Of a stretch of DNA of 64,000 nt, positions 41,454 to 51,173 are shown piece by piece. The notes beneath the pieces were generated by a model. It worked only from the letters and a program-made list of their open reading frames with translations. It was not told the DNA's origin and did not search any database. Source of the stretch: Hymenobacter sp. H14-R3 (lineage in GTDB: Bacteria; Bacteroidota; Bacteroidia; Cytophagales; Hymenobacteraceae). The position numbers and the translations under genes were made by a program. Position 1 is the first letter of the stretch. The number at the start of each line of letters is the position of its first letter. The stretch is taken from the NCBI RefSeq assembly GCF_030063445.1, contig NZ_JASITD010000021.1, positions 23,451-87,450 on the forward strand, written 5' to 3'.

Positions 41454-44450
41454 GTGAATAGACCTTTGTTGCTCTTGCTGCCCGCGTTGGCAGCCCTTGG
41501 CCTGACCACGCAGTGCCAATCGAGCAAGCCCGCCGTAACGGCTGCCGCCGTGGCTCCGGCTACCAGCACGGCTGCGCCTAAGGAATATAGCTACACCACG
41601 GCGCCCAATGACCCGCTGGGCGTGCGCGTGTACCAGCTCGCCAACGGCCTGACGGTCTACCTGTCTGACTACAAGAACGCGCCGCGCATCCAGACGTACC
41701 TGGCCGTGCGCGCCGGCTCCAAAAACGACCCCGCCGCGGCCACCGGCCTGGCCCACTACCTGGAGCACATGGTGTTTAAGGGCACCTCGCGGCTCGGCAC
41801 CAAAGACTGGAGCAAGGAAAAGCCGGAGTTGGATAAAATTGAGGGGCTGTATGAGAAATACCGCGGCGAGCGCAACGACCCCGCCGCCCGCAAGCGCACC
41901 TACCACCAGATTGACTCCGTCTCGGGCGTGGCGGCGCGCTACGCCGTACCCAACGAGTACGACAAGCTCATGGGCAGCATTGGGGCGAAAGGCTCGAATG
42001 CGCACACGTCCAATGAAGAGACTGTTTATCAAGAAGATATCCCGAGCAACCAGCTGGAGAAATGGGCCGCCGTGCAGAGCGAGCGCGTGAAGGAAATGGT
42101 GCCGCGCCTGTTTCACACCGAGCTGGAAGCCGTGTACGAGGAGAAGAACCGGGGCCTCGACTCCGACTTCAGCAAGGAGTTTGAGACCCTGAACGCCAGC
42201 CTCTACCCTACCCATCCGTATGGCACCCAAACGACCATCGGCACGATTGAACACCTGCAAAACCCGTCGATAACCGAGATTAAGAAGTACTTCGGCCAGT
42301 ACTACGTGCCCAACAACATGGCGCTTTGCCTGAGCGGCGACCTGGACTACGACCAGACCATCCGGCTGATTGACAAGTACTTTGGCGAGTTGCCGAGCAA
42401 GCCAGTGCCCGCCTTTAGCGCGCCTGTGGAGCCGCCCATTACCGCGCCCATTATCAAGGAGGTGGTGGGGCCGCAGTCGGAAAACGTGATGCTGGGCTAC
42501 CGCTTTGCGGGCAAGGCTACCCGCGACGGCCTGCGCATGCGGATGTTGGACAAAATCATGACCAACGGCCAGGCTGGCCTCTTCGACCTCGACCTCAACC
42601 AGCAGCAGAAAGTGCTGCAAGCCCAGACGTTTGCCGACCTCAACGACGACTACTCGACGCATGTGCTCTACGGCACCCCGCGCCAAGGGCAGAAGCTGGA
42701 AGAAGTGCAGGCCCTCATGCTGGCCGAAATCGCCAAAGTGCAGCGCGGCGACTTCCCCGACTGGCTCATCCCGGCCATCGTCAACAACGAGAAGCTGAGC
42801 CGCACCAAGAGCTACGAAAGCAACGAGGCCCGCGCCTCGGCCATGTACGAGGCCTTTATTGAGCGCATAAGCTGGGCCGACTACGTGAAGCAGAACGAGG
42901 ATTTTGCAACCATCACGAAGGCCGAAATTGTTAAGTTTGCCAACGAGCACTACGGCTCCAACTACGTGGCCGTGTTCAAGCGCAACGGCGAGGACCCTAA
43001 TAAGGTGAAGGTTATCAAGCCGGCCATCACGCCGGTGCCCGCCAACCGCGACGCGGCTTCTACCTTTTACACGCAGGTGAGCAAATTGCCGGCTACCGAT
43101 TTGCAGCCGGTTTTCCTCGATTATAAGAAGGATATCCAGACGGCTACCATCAAGCCCGGCCTGCCACTTTATTACACCAAGAACAGCGAGAACGGCTTAT
43201 TTAGCCTGTTCTACGCTATTGACCTGGGTACCAATAACAACCCGCTGCTCGACGTAGCTACGGACTATTTGCAGTACCTGGGCACTGGCAAGTATTCGGC
43301 GGCGCAGCTGCAACAGGAGTTTTACAAGCTGGGCTGCTCGTTTGCCGTCAGCAGCAGCCAAGACCGCGTGCTCATCAGCCTCAGCGGCCTCGATAGCAAC
43401 CTAGAACCAGCGATGCAGCTGTTTGAGCAACTGCTCAACAGCCCGCGCCCCGACGCGGCAGCCCTCAAAAACCAGGTGGCCGGCATTTTGAAGCAGCGCC
43501 AGGATGCTAAGCTCAACAAGGGCGTGATTCTGAATCAGGCCATGCTGAACTACGCCAAGTATGGCGCGCGCAATCCGTTCACTGATATCGTGCCGGAAGC
43601 GAAGCTGAAAACCTTGAAGCCTGAGCAACTGACTTCGTTACTGAAGTCGCTGCCGACATACCAGCACCGCGTGCTGTATTACGGGCCACGCGAAATAAAT
43701 GACAACCTTGGCTATGTTACTACGCCTAGCATAGCTACCATAATTAAGACCGACCACAAAACCCCCGCTACCCTCAAGCCAGCCCCGGCCGCCAAGGACT
43801 TTGCTGAGCAGCCGCTCAAGGAGAAAAAGGTGTACTGGGTTGATTACAAGATGGTGCAGGCCGAAATCCTGTTCCTGACCAAGGGCGACGTTTACGATAA
43901 AACGATGGCCCCCACGGTGGCACTCTACAACGAGTACTTCGGCGGCGGCATGGGCAGCATCGTTTTCCAGGATTTGCGCGAGAGCAAGGCGCTGGCCTAC
44001 TCGGCCATGTCGCGCTATGCAAACGCGGATAAAACGGGCCGCTCCAACTACATTCTCAGCTACATCGGCACGCAGAGCGACAAGCTGCCCGAGGCCATGA
44101 GCGGCATGCAAAGCCTGCTCACCGACATGCCACTGGCCGATGCCAACCTGGTGATTGCCAAGCAGAGCATCCGCAACAGCATTGCCACCGACCGCATCAC
44201 CCACGAGGGCGTGCTGCTCAGCTACGAGCGCGCCCGCCGCCTGGGCCTCGACTACGACGTGCGCCGCGACGTGTATGACCAAACCCAGAACATGACGTTT
44301 GGCGAATTACAGAAATTTCAGCAGGCCAAAATCAAGGGCCAGAACCAGGTTATCCTGGTTATCGGCTCTAAGGACCGGCTGAATTTCAAGGAATTAGCCA
44401 AGTATGGTACCGTGCAACAGCTTACTCTGAAAGAGATTTTCGGATATTAA
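41454..44450 (+). CDS. M16 (insulinase) family zinc peptidase, two-half form
   Basis: About 998 residues from a GTG at 41454, which begins MNRPLLLLLPALAALGLTTQ followed by Cys, a likely lipoprotein or signal sequence. A TTG at 41370 would add 28 residues without signal-like character. The inverted zinc motif HYLEH is at 101-105 within ATGLAHYLEHMVFKGT. After an inserted helical loop comes EAVYEEKNRG, carrying the third ligand. The second half repeats the fold without zinc ligands (GLPLYYTKNSENGLFSLFYA onward), as in pitrilysin-like proteases. It probably degrades peptides in the periplasm or at the outer membrane. Single gene; icd follows after 146 nt. Confidence 0.9.
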   Translation: MNRPLLLLLPALAALGLTTQCQSSKPAVTAAAVAPATSTAAPKEYSYTTAPNDPLGVRVYQLANGLTVYLSDYKNAPRIQTYLAVRAGSKNDPAAATGLAHYLEHMVFKGTSRLGTKDWSKEKPELDKIEGLYEKYRGERNDPAARKRTYHQIDSVSGVAARYAVPNEYDKLMGSIGAKGSNAHTSNEETVYQEDIPSNQLEKWAAVQSERVKEMVPRLFHTELEAVYEEKNRGLDSDFSKEFETLNASLYPTHPYGTQTTIGTIEHLQNPSITEIKKYFGQYYVPNNMALCLSGDLDYDQTIRLIDKYFGELPSKPVPAFSAPVEPPITAPIIKEVVGPQSENVMLGYRFAGKATRDGLRMRMLDKIMTNGQAGLFDLDLNQQQKVLQAQTFADLNDDYSTHVLYGTPRQGQKLEEVQALMLAEIAKVQRGDFPDWLIPAIVNNEKLSRTKSYESNEARASAMYEAFIERISWADYVKQNEDFATITKAEIVKFANEHYGSNYVAVFKRNGEDPNKVKVIKPAITPVPANRDAASTFYTQVSKLPATDLQPVFLDYKKDIQTATIKPGLPLYYTKNSENGLFSLFYAIDLGTNNNPLLDVATDYLQYLGTGKYSAAQLQQEFYKLGCSFAVSSSQDRVLISLSGLDSNLEPAMQLFEQLLNSPRPDAAALKNQVAGILKQRQDAKLNKGVILNQAMLNYAKYGARNPFTDIVPEAKLKTLKPEQLTSLLKSLPTYQHRVLYYGPREINDNLGYVTTPSIATIIKTDHKTPATLKPAPAAKDFAEQPLKEKKVYWVDYKMVQAEILFLTKGDVYDKTMAPTVALYNEYFGGGMGSIVFQDLRESKALAYSAMSRYANADKTGRSNYILSYIGTQSDKLPEAMSGMQSLLTDMPLADANLVIAKQSIRNSIATDRITHEGVLLSYERARRLGLDYDVRRDVYDQTQNMTFGELQKFQQAKIKGQNQVILVIGSKDRLNFKELAKYGTVQQLTLKEIFGY

Positions 44451-44596
44451 TTTCTCCCCTCCATCCCACCCCCGCTGGCGAGCGAAGCGTTGACCCGCTT
44501 TTGCCGGCTTTTTACTTTTTAGCGGCGCGAACGCGCACCTGCCCTTCGCCGCCGCTACACTGACATTTAATTTCCTAAATCACGCCCACCTCCATC

Positions 44597-45862
<1,266 letters not shown>

Positions 45863-45888
45863 TAGCTTGGCAGTAGCCAATTAATGAC

Positions 45889-45926
45889 AACCCCCGCGTT
45901 GGCTGAAAGGCTGGCGCGGGGGTTTT
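45889..45926 (+). terminator. Intrinsic terminator of icd
   Basis: AACCCCCGCG and CGCGGGGGTT pair around a 16-nt loop and are followed by TTTGCTTTG. It lies 26 nt after the icd stop. Confidence 0.82.
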
Positions 45927-46044
45927 GCTTTGCAATAAACTTGTTACTCAGACAATTGCAAGTATAGAAGCCCCGTTTATTAACTTACATTGCGACAAGC
46001 TGGCTTTCGTTTGGCCATTCTACCTACTGAATTAGCTTTATAAA

Positions 46045-46446
46045 ATGAAAAAGCGCTTGCTACTTGGCTTTTTACTGTGCAACATGGGCGTAGCCTATGC
46101 ACAGGTATCCGTGATAGTAAACCCCGATGGCACGCACTCAGTGCTGCACCAAAACGGCAATACTGGCGTATTGGTGAACCCTGATGGCACCCATTCGACG
46201 CTGACACAGAATGGTAGTACAGCCTTGCTCGTCAATTCCAACGGCACGCATTCAGTTATCCCCAACACCAACACCAACCCAGCGGTGCTGGTGAATGCGA
46301 ACGGCACGCATTCCATTATCCAGCGCACGGGTAACATCACTACGGTTACTGGCCCCGAGGGTACGCAAACGCTTATCGAGCCCACGGCTACCGATAGCAC
46401 ACGCCGGCTTAATTGGGGGTGGCTGCTGGGTGAGCGCAAGAAATAG
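46045..46446 (+). CDS. Small secreted protein with five NPDGTHS-type repeats
   Basis: A 133-residue exported protein of no family I can name. A signal peptide (MKKRLLLGFLLCNMGVAYAQ) is followed directly by five tandem units of 19-21 residues, each with the core V-N-x-[DN]-G-T-H-S. Examples are VIVNPDGTHSVLHQNGN, VLVNPDGTHSTLTQNGS, LLVNSNGTHSVIPNT and VLVNANGTHSIIQRTGN; the last is a diverged TGPEGTQTLIEPT. Regular hydrophobic-turn-hydrophobic spacing suggests a small beta-solenoid or beta-hairpin stack. A short basic tail (RRLNWGWLLGERKK) ends the protein. The repeats are GC-poorer than neighbouring genes. Function unknown. Confidence 0.75.
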   Translation: MKKRLLLGFLLCNMGVAYAQVSVIVNPDGTHSVLHQNGNTGVLVNPDGTHSTLTQNGSTALLVNSNGTHSVIPNTNTNPAVLVNANGTHSIIQRTGNITTVTGPEGTQTLIEPTATDSTRRLNWGWLLGERKK

Positions 46447-46563
46447 CCTGCGTTGCGTAGCACATGCATACTGTAGAGTAGTGCCAAATATACTAAACCG
46501 TATCAGGCCTAATCTTACTCACCATCTGAAAGTTAAGTTTTTATAATTTCTCGCTTTGCGGCG

Positions 46564-46606
46564 GTGATAATGTCGGCAAAAGTTTTACTTTTGCCGACAT
46601 TATCAC
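46564..46606. terminator. Long AT-rich hairpin between the repeat protein and lipoprotein genes
   Basis: Perfect 19-nt arms (46564-46582, 46588-46606) with a 5-nt TTTTA loop. It ends only 16 nt before the next ATG at 46623, so it could terminate the upstream transcript or affect translation of the downstream gene. Confidence 0.7.
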
Positions 46607-46622
46607 TATTTCATTTTCCCGC

Positions 46623-47249
46623 ATGACGAAGTCTTTACCCTGGCTGGCAGCCGCGCTTCTCCTCACCACCGGTTGCGAAAAGGCCCAGAAAGCCCAGGAA
46701 GCTTACAGCAACCTCTCAAAGCTCAGCGAGGCCGGTAAGAAGCTGGAAACGACGATGGAGGAAGCTAAGGACCGGCACGCCGAGCGCGTGCAAAAAGGCG
46801 ACACGCTCTCCCTGCCCTACAAAGACCTTGAAAACTACCTGCCCGCCGAGGTGAGCGGCTATACCGCCGCCGCGCCCAGTGGCCAGTCGATGCGCACGGC
46901 CGGCATGGCCTTCTCCTCCGCCGAGCGCACCTTCACCCGCGACACGGCCGAGGTGAAAGTGAGCATAGTGGACTACAACGGGGCCAACCAGCTCTTTCAA
47001 GGGGCCTCGGCCATGTTTAGCCTGGGCCTCGAAAGCGAGGACGACGAAAGCCTTACCAAGGAAGCTAAACTCGACCTGAGTGGGGTGAAAGGCTCCGAAA
47101 CTTTCCGCAAGAAAACGGGTGGGGCCGATATTACGCTGGCCGTGGGCGACCGCTTTCTGGTCACCATTTCGGGTACCAAGCAGCCCGACCTGACGCTGGT
47201 AGAAACCGTGGCCAAAAGCATGGACCTGCCAAAGATGGCCAAGCTTTGA
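46623..47249 (+). CDS. Unknown lipoprotein
   Basis: A 208-residue predicted lipoprotein: MTKSLPWLAAALLLTTGC with lipobox LTTGC (Cys18). A charged alpha-helical stretch follows (EKAQKAQEAYSNLSKLSEAGKKLETTMEEAKDR region, about 19-55, coiled-coil-like). A compact domain comes next, with LENYLPAEVSGYTAAAPSG, EVKVSIVDYNGANQLFQGA and VGDRFLVTISGTKQPDL. I do not recognise a named family. The domain shape suggests a periplasmic or outer-membrane-anchored binding protein (inference). ATG 46623 follows a hairpin, and a 61-nt palindrome follows the gene, so it is transcribed alone. Confidence 0.72.
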   Translation: MTKSLPWLAAALLLTTGCEKAQKAQEAYSNLSKLSEAGKKLETTMEEAKDRHAERVQKGDTLSLPYKDLENYLPAEVSGYTAAAPSGQSMRTAGMAFSSAERTFTRDTAEVKVSIVDYNGANQLFQGASAMFSLGLESEDDESLTKEAKLDLSGVKGSETFRKKTGGADITLAVGDRFLVTISGTKQPDLTLVETVAKSMDLPKMAKL

Positions 47250-47274
47250 CCAACCCTGTGCCACTGGCTTTACT

Positions 47275-47335
47275 AGGCAAACAAAATAGACCTAATTATC
47301 AATAAACCTGATAATTAGGTCTATTTTGTTTGCCT
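47275..47335. terminator. Long perfect hairpin after the lipoprotein gene
   Basis: 27-nt arms (47275-47301 and 47309-47335) pair perfectly around a 7-nt loop. AT-rich with TTTTG tracts on both sides, 25 nt after the stop at 47249. Probably a terminator, although it is longer than needed for one. Confidence 0.78.
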
Positions 47336-47510
47336 GAATACGCTACTGCTAGCAGGCGATAAAAGCCAGCGGCCGGCCGGCCACCATGCGCTGGGGGTTG
47401 GGGCTACGGGCCGCTGGCGCCCCACCCCAGACTTGGCGGCGCCAAAGTCGCGGCCAGCACCGTAAATTTCGCCGATGCTACCCACCCGCCGCTCGTCTAT
47501 TCGCCACGCC

Positions 47511-48896
47511 ATGCGCTTGTTGCTGGCCCTTACGCTGGCGGTTACTGCTTTGCTGGCCCGCGCCCAGAACGCCCCGCCCGAGCGGCCCAAGGTCACGCGC
47601 ATCCTGTTTTTGCTCGACGCCTCGGGCTCGATGATGGCCCCCTGGGAGGGCAAGCCGCGCTGGGAGGTGGCCAAGCGCCTGCTGGCCAAAATGGCCGACT
47701 CGCTCAACACCTACCCCAACCTGGAGCTGGGCCTGCGCGTGTATGGCCACCAAAGCCCCAACGCCGAGCAAAACTGCGAAGACTCGCGCCTCGAAGTGGC
47801 CTTTGCCCCCAGAAACGCCGCCGCCATCAAGGCGCGCCTCAAAACGCTGAAGGCCCAGGGCAACACGCCCATCACGTATTCGCTGGAGCAGTCGGCCAAG
47901 GACTTTCCGCTCGACAAAACCTCGCGCAACGTGCTGCTGCTCATCACCGACGGCGTGGAGTCGTGCAAGGGTGACCCCTGCGCGGCCTCGCTGGCGTTGC
48001 AGCGCAAGCACATTTTCTTGAAGCCCTTCGTAATTGGCATTGGGGCCGAAAAGGACTTCGGGCGCGCCCTGGAGTGCCTGGGCAAGTACTACAACGCGGC
48101 CGAGGTGAAGACCTTCCAAACGGTGCTCAACGACGTGATTGCCCAAACGCTGGCCAAAACTACCGTGGCCGTAAACCTCACCGACGAGGGTGGCCGGCCC
48201 GTGGAGTCGAACGTGAACCTGACGTTTGTGAACAACGTGACCGGGCAGCCCGAGTACAACTACGTGCACTACCGCGATAGCAAGGGCCAGGCCGACGTGC
48301 TCGACATCGACGCCTTGCAGAGCTACGACCTGGTAATCAACACGGTGCCGGCCGTGCGCCAGGCCAACCTGGTTATTCGCGGCGGCAAAGCCAACGTACT
48401 GACGTTCAAGACGCCGCAGGGTACGCTGGTGCTGCAACCGGCCAGCATTACGCCCAACCCGTATGGCGGGGCGGTGCAGGCCGTGGTGCGGGCGCAGGGC
48501 AGCACCGCCACCGGGCTGGCCCTGCCCTTTGGCGCGCACCAAAAAATGCTGGCCGGCAACTACGAGGTCGAAATCCTCACGTTGCCGCGCACGGTGCAGC
48601 GCGTGAGCGTGCGCCAGGGCCAGGCCACCACCGTGAGCTACGCTGTGCCCGGCACGCTCAACATCACCACCGACCTCAAGGGCTTCGGCAGCCTCTACAA
48701 ACTCAACGACGACGAGTCGCAGACCTGGATTTACAACCTGCCCGAGAGCAGCAGCAAGCTCAACCTGGCCATGCAGCCGGGCGCGTACCGGCTGGTATTC
48801 CGCACCGCCACCAGCACCGGCAGCAAGTTTACCGACGTGCGCAACTTCACCATTCGCTCGGCGCAAACAACTTCGCTGAGCATTTTTGGGCGGTAA
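47511..48896 (+). CDS. Secreted von Willebrand factor A (VWA) domain protein
   Basis: A 461-residue exported protein. The ATG at 47511 opens the signal peptide (MRLLLALTLAVTALLARAQ); an ATG at 47475 would add 12 residues. The VWA domain (about 35-215) begins RILFLLDASGSM, carrying the MIDAS DxSxS. It continues with a threonine-containing GNTPITYSLEQS and LLLITDGVESC, the other two metal-coordinating elements. The remaining 245 residues are beta-rich repeats (TVAVNLTDEGGRPVESNVNL, AGNYEVEILTLPRTVQRVSV and PGAYRLVFRTATS), resembling Ig or carboxypeptidase-regulatory folds. It is likely a periplasmic or surface adhesion/scaffold protein. A membrane protein gene begins 4 nt after the stop. Confidence 0.87.
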   Translation: MRLLLALTLAVTALLARAQNAPPERPKVTRILFLLDASGSMMAPWEGKPRWEVAKRLLAKMADSLNTYPNLELGLRVYGHQSPNAEQNCEDSRLEVAFAPRNAAAIKARLKTLKAQGNTPITYSLEQSAKDFPLDKTSRNVLLLITDGVESCKGDPCAASLALQRKHIFLKPFVIGIGAEKDFGRALECLGKYYNAAEVKTFQTVLNDVIAQTLAKTTVAVNLTDEGGRPVESNVNLTFVNNVTGQPEYNYVHYRDSKGQADVLDIDALQSYDLVINTVPAVRQANLVIRGGKANVLTFKTPQGTLVLQPASITPNPYGGAVQAVVRAQGSTATGLALPFGAHQKMLAGNYEVEILTLPRTVQRVSVRQGQATTVSYAVPGTLNITTDLKGFGSLYKLNDDESQTWIYNLPESSSKLNLAMQPGAYRLVFRTATSTGSKFTDVRNFTIRSAQTTSLSIFGR

Positions 48897-48899
48897 GTA

Positions 48900-49505
48900 G
48901 TGAAAGCTGTAACAGGTAATTTTCTGTACGATGCAGTGCTCCCCCGTATTGAGCAGATATGCTGGCCAATAGCTGGCCTCGGGCTAGTATACCGCTATTG
49001 CTTGCTTCGGGGTAACGATACGATGCTCATGGTGGCGCTAGGAACGCTGGCTACCGTGTATTTCTTGCGGGCTTTCGAGCCAAGTGATGAACTGGCTGAA
49101 ACCGGCCCACCGCTCAATTTTAATTACGAACCAGTTGTTACTACGCCCAACCTGCTCCAGCAATTTCAGGGTATTTCTAGCGGCGGCCCGTTGATGGGCA
49201 TTCTTTTCAAATTATTGTTTTGGGAAGGCGCGACGATGTCACTACTGCTAAGCGTACCAATAGTGGTCACAGTAGTTGCTTGGCGGCTAGCCAATGGTAG
49301 CCTAACCCGGCCAGCGATAGTAATTGCTGGCTTAAGAATTAGTGCCTGGGCCTATCCTACCGAGATTATGGTGCGTCAGTTTTACCGCGATGACCCGGAT
49401 TTGGTGGAGAAAACGCTATACCAAGTCCAACATCCTAACGACCGGGCTGCTACTGCCGAGGTCCATCGCTTGCTCCAAAAGCGGCGCAAACGGCACCTCA
49501 AGTAA
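48900..49505 (+). CDS. Unknown membrane protein, coupled to the VWA gene
   Basis: A 201-residue protein starting at GTG 48900, four bases after the VWA stop, so translation is probably coupled. Hydrophobic segments lie at about 18-35 (IEQICWPIAGLGLVYRYC), 42-56 and 112-130 (MSLLLSVPIVVTVVAWRLA), giving two or three membrane spans. The C-terminus is basic and ends RLLQKRRKRHLK, consistent with a cytoplasmic tail. Codon use is less GC-biased than in neighbouring genes (many TTA/CTA/ATA), hinting at foreign or relaxed origin. No family recognised. The downstream sigma factor starts 64 nt later. Confidence 0.62.
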   Translation: MKAVTGNFLYDAVLPRIEQICWPIAGLGLVYRYCLLRGNDTMLMVALGTLATVYFLRAFEPSDELAETGPPLNFNYEPVVTTPNLLQQFQGISSGGPLMGILFKLLFWEGATMSLLLSVPIVVTVVAWRLANGSLTRPAIVIAGLRISAWAYPTEIMVRQFYRDDPDLVEKTLYQVQHPNDRAATAEVHRLLQKRRKRHLK

Positions 49506-49568
49506 TCCGCCCGTTAAACCCCGCCCCCCTTCCGGCGTCCAACCCGCGCATTCGCCCCCATCTCGCGT

Positions 49569-50141
49569 TTGGAAGACCCCGAAATCCTCCTCAAATTCCA
49601 GGACCCCGCCAGCCGCAACCTGGCCTTTAACCAGTTGGTGCGCAAGTACCAGCAGAAGGTGTATTGGCACGTGCGCAAGATGGTAGTGGACCACGCCGAC
49701 GCCGACGACCTCACCCAGGACGTATTCGTGAAGGTGTTTCAACACCTGGCTAATTTCCGGCAGGATGCGGCCCTCTTCACCTGGATTTACCGCATCGCTA
49801 CCAACGAGTGCCTGAGTTTTTTGCAAAGCAAGCGGCGCAAGTTTTTTCTGCCGCTCAATGACGTGGGGGCCGAGCTGGCCGCCAAACTGGAGGCTGACCC
49901 GGCCATTGCGGGCGATGAGATTGAGTTGCGGCTGCAAAAGGCCATTCTGCGCCTGCCCGATAAGCAGCGCCTCGTTTTCAACCTGCGCTACTACGATGAA
50001 ATGCCCTACGAGCAGATGGCCGAAGTTACTGGCACCAGCGTAGGTGCTCTGAAGGCCAGCTACCACCACGCCGCCCGCAAAATTGAGGACTACGTGACGA
50101 AGGCCGATAACCTGACCGCAGCTACCGACGAAGCCGATTAA
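49569..50141 (+). CDS. ECF-type RNA polymerase sigma factor
   Basis: A 190-residue group IV sigma-70 factor. Region 2 is LAFNQLVRKYQQKVYWHVRK with the core-binding ADDLTQDVFVKVFQHLANFR and the -10-reading FTWIYRIATNECLSF. A short linker follows, then region 4, LPDKQRLVFNLRYYDEMPYEQMAEVTGTSVGALKASYHHAARKIE, holds the HTH for -35 recognition. Start is TTG 49569; no ATG or GTG fits. The next two genes, an anti-sigma-like membrane protein and a Spy-like protein, follow within 31 and 19 nt, forming a compact stress operon in which the middle protein probably restrains this factor (inference). Confidence 0.93.
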   Translation: MEDPEILLKFQDPASRNLAFNQLVRKYQQKVYWHVRKMVVDHADADDLTQDVFVKVFQHLANFRQDAALFTWIYRIATNECLSFLQSKRRKFFLPLNDVGAELAAKLEADPAIAGDEIELRLQKAILRLPDKQRLVFNLRYYDEMPYEQMAEVTGTSVGALKASYHHAARKIEDYVTKADNLTAATDEAD

Positions 50142-50171
50142 ACTTTGCCGCCGCCTTTGTATCCAACGTTC

Positions 50172-50630
50172 ATGAAAACGCCCTTCCGCCTCGATGAGCA
50201 CCCGCGCCGCGGGCCGCAGCCGCTGAGCAGCCCGCCGGCCGGCTACTTCGAGCAATTGCCCACCCGCATCATGGCCCAGGTGGCGGCCCCGGCCCGCCGG
50301 CCGCAGCCGCTGGCCTGGCTGTGGGCTGCGCCGGCTTCGTTGCGTACGGGCCTGGCTTCCACACTGTTGCTGGGTACATTTGCGGCTTCGCTGTGGCTGG
50401 GTAATACCCCGCTGGGCCGCCCGGCCGCCACTGCCGATACCCTCGCGGCGGTGCCCCAGCAGCAATTATTGGAGTACCTCACCAACGGCGAAACCCACGT
50501 CGATATGCTGGATTTGGCCGAGCTGCCCACCCGCCAGCTGGGCCTGACCAAGCACTACTTGCGGCCGTCGGCCAGCGAGCTCACCGCCGCCCTGGATGGC
50601 CAGCCCGCCGATGAGCCCGGTGTATTATAA
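50172..50630 (+). CDS. Single-span membrane protein, candidate anti-sigma factor
   Basis: A 152-residue protein, ATG 50172. Residues 1-60 are polar and Pro-rich (FRLDEHPRRGPQPLSSPPAG then YFEQLPTRIMAQV). One membrane span follows (about 62-82, LRTGLASTLLLGTFAASLWLG), and a short periplasmic tail ends AALDGQPADEPGVL. There is no recognisable zinc-binding ZAS motif. The YFEQLPTRIM pattern before a span is usual for the second gene in Bacteroidota ECF sigma operons. Placed between the sigma factor and a Spy-like protein, it most likely tethers or regulates the sigma factor. Function not proven by sequence. Confidence 0.65.
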   Translation: MKTPFRLDEHPRRGPQPLSSPPAGYFEQLPTRIMAQVAAPARRPQPLAWLWAAPASLRTGLASTLLLGTFAASLWLGNTPLGRPAATADTLAAVPQQQLLEYLTNGETHVDMLDLAELPTRQLGLTKHYLRPSASELTAALDGQPADEPGVL

Positions 50631-50648
50631 AAGCATAATCTATTATTG

Positions 50649-51134
50649 ATGAGCACTTTACGATTAATACTAACTACCAGCCTGTGTTTACTGCTGCTGG
50701 GCGCACGCCAACCGGCGCACGCCCAGGGCCGCGGCCGCCCGGCTGCGCCGGGCGGCCGCATTACGCAGCTCGACAACGCCAAAATCGCCTTCATTACCTC
50801 GCGCCTCACTCTAAGCCAGGACCAGGCCCAGCGCTTCTGGCCGATGTACAACGACTTCGTAGGCAAGCGCCGCGAGCTCAACCGCTCGGCGCGCCTGCTG
50901 CGCCGCGACGCCAATAATCCCGGCCTGAGCGAGGCCCAGCTGCGCGACAATTTCACCCAGGATTTTACTATCCGCCAGCAGCAGCTCAACCTGGAAAAGG
51001 ACTACTTCGAGCGCGCCCAGAAAGTGCTGACCTTGCGCCAGCTGGCCCAGCTTTACCAGGCCGAGCGCGACTTCACTAAGGAGGTACTGCGACGCGTGGC
51101 GGGCCCTAATGCCGCGCCGCCCGCTGCCGACTAG
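50649..51134 (+). CDS. Spy/CpxP-like periplasmic protein of the sigma operon
   Basis: A 161-residue exported protein. ATG 50649 gives MSTLRLILTTSLCLLLLGAR with cleavage near PAHAQ. The mature part is basic and helical: RLTLSQDQAQRFWPMYNDFVGKRRELNR and KVLTLRQLAQLYQAERDFTKEV carry the two LTxxQ signatures of Spy/CpxP-type chaperones. The ending AGPNAAPPAAD is disordered. As last gene of the ECF operon, it is a plausible periplasmic chaperone or feedback sensor of envelope stress, like CpxP in the Cpx system (inference by analogy). The neighbouring aminotransferase starts 40 nt later with its own promoter-like box. Confidence 0.75.
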   Translation: MSTLRLILTTSLCLLLLGARQPAHAQGRGRPAAPGGRITQLDNAKIAFITSRLTLSQDQAQRFWPMYNDFVGKRRELNRSARLLRRDANNPGLSEAQLRDNFTQDFTIRQQQLNLEKDYFERAQKVLTLRQLAQLYQAERDFTKEVLRRVAGPNAAPPAAD

Positions 51135-51157
51135 CCCCGCCCCTACCCCGGCGGCGG

Positions 51158-51165
51158 TACCTTTG
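51158..51165 (+). promoter_or_regulatory. Candidate -7 element (TACCTTTG) for the aminotransferase
   Basis: Fits TAnnTTTG and ends 8 nt before the ATG at 51174, so the mRNA leader would be only a few bases. No TTG at the usual -33 spacing. Confidence 0.35.
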
Positions 51166-51173
51166 CGGGCGTT

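Noticed and set aside
41301..42950. A 549-codon open frame on the minus strand opposite the M16 peptidase gene
   Set aside because: Antisense to conserved zinc-peptidase coding sequence; no recognisable domain, signal or start context.
47478..48866. A 462-codon minus-strand frame opposite the VWA gene
   Set aside because: Shadow frame; the plus-strand product has a signal peptide and MIDAS motif.
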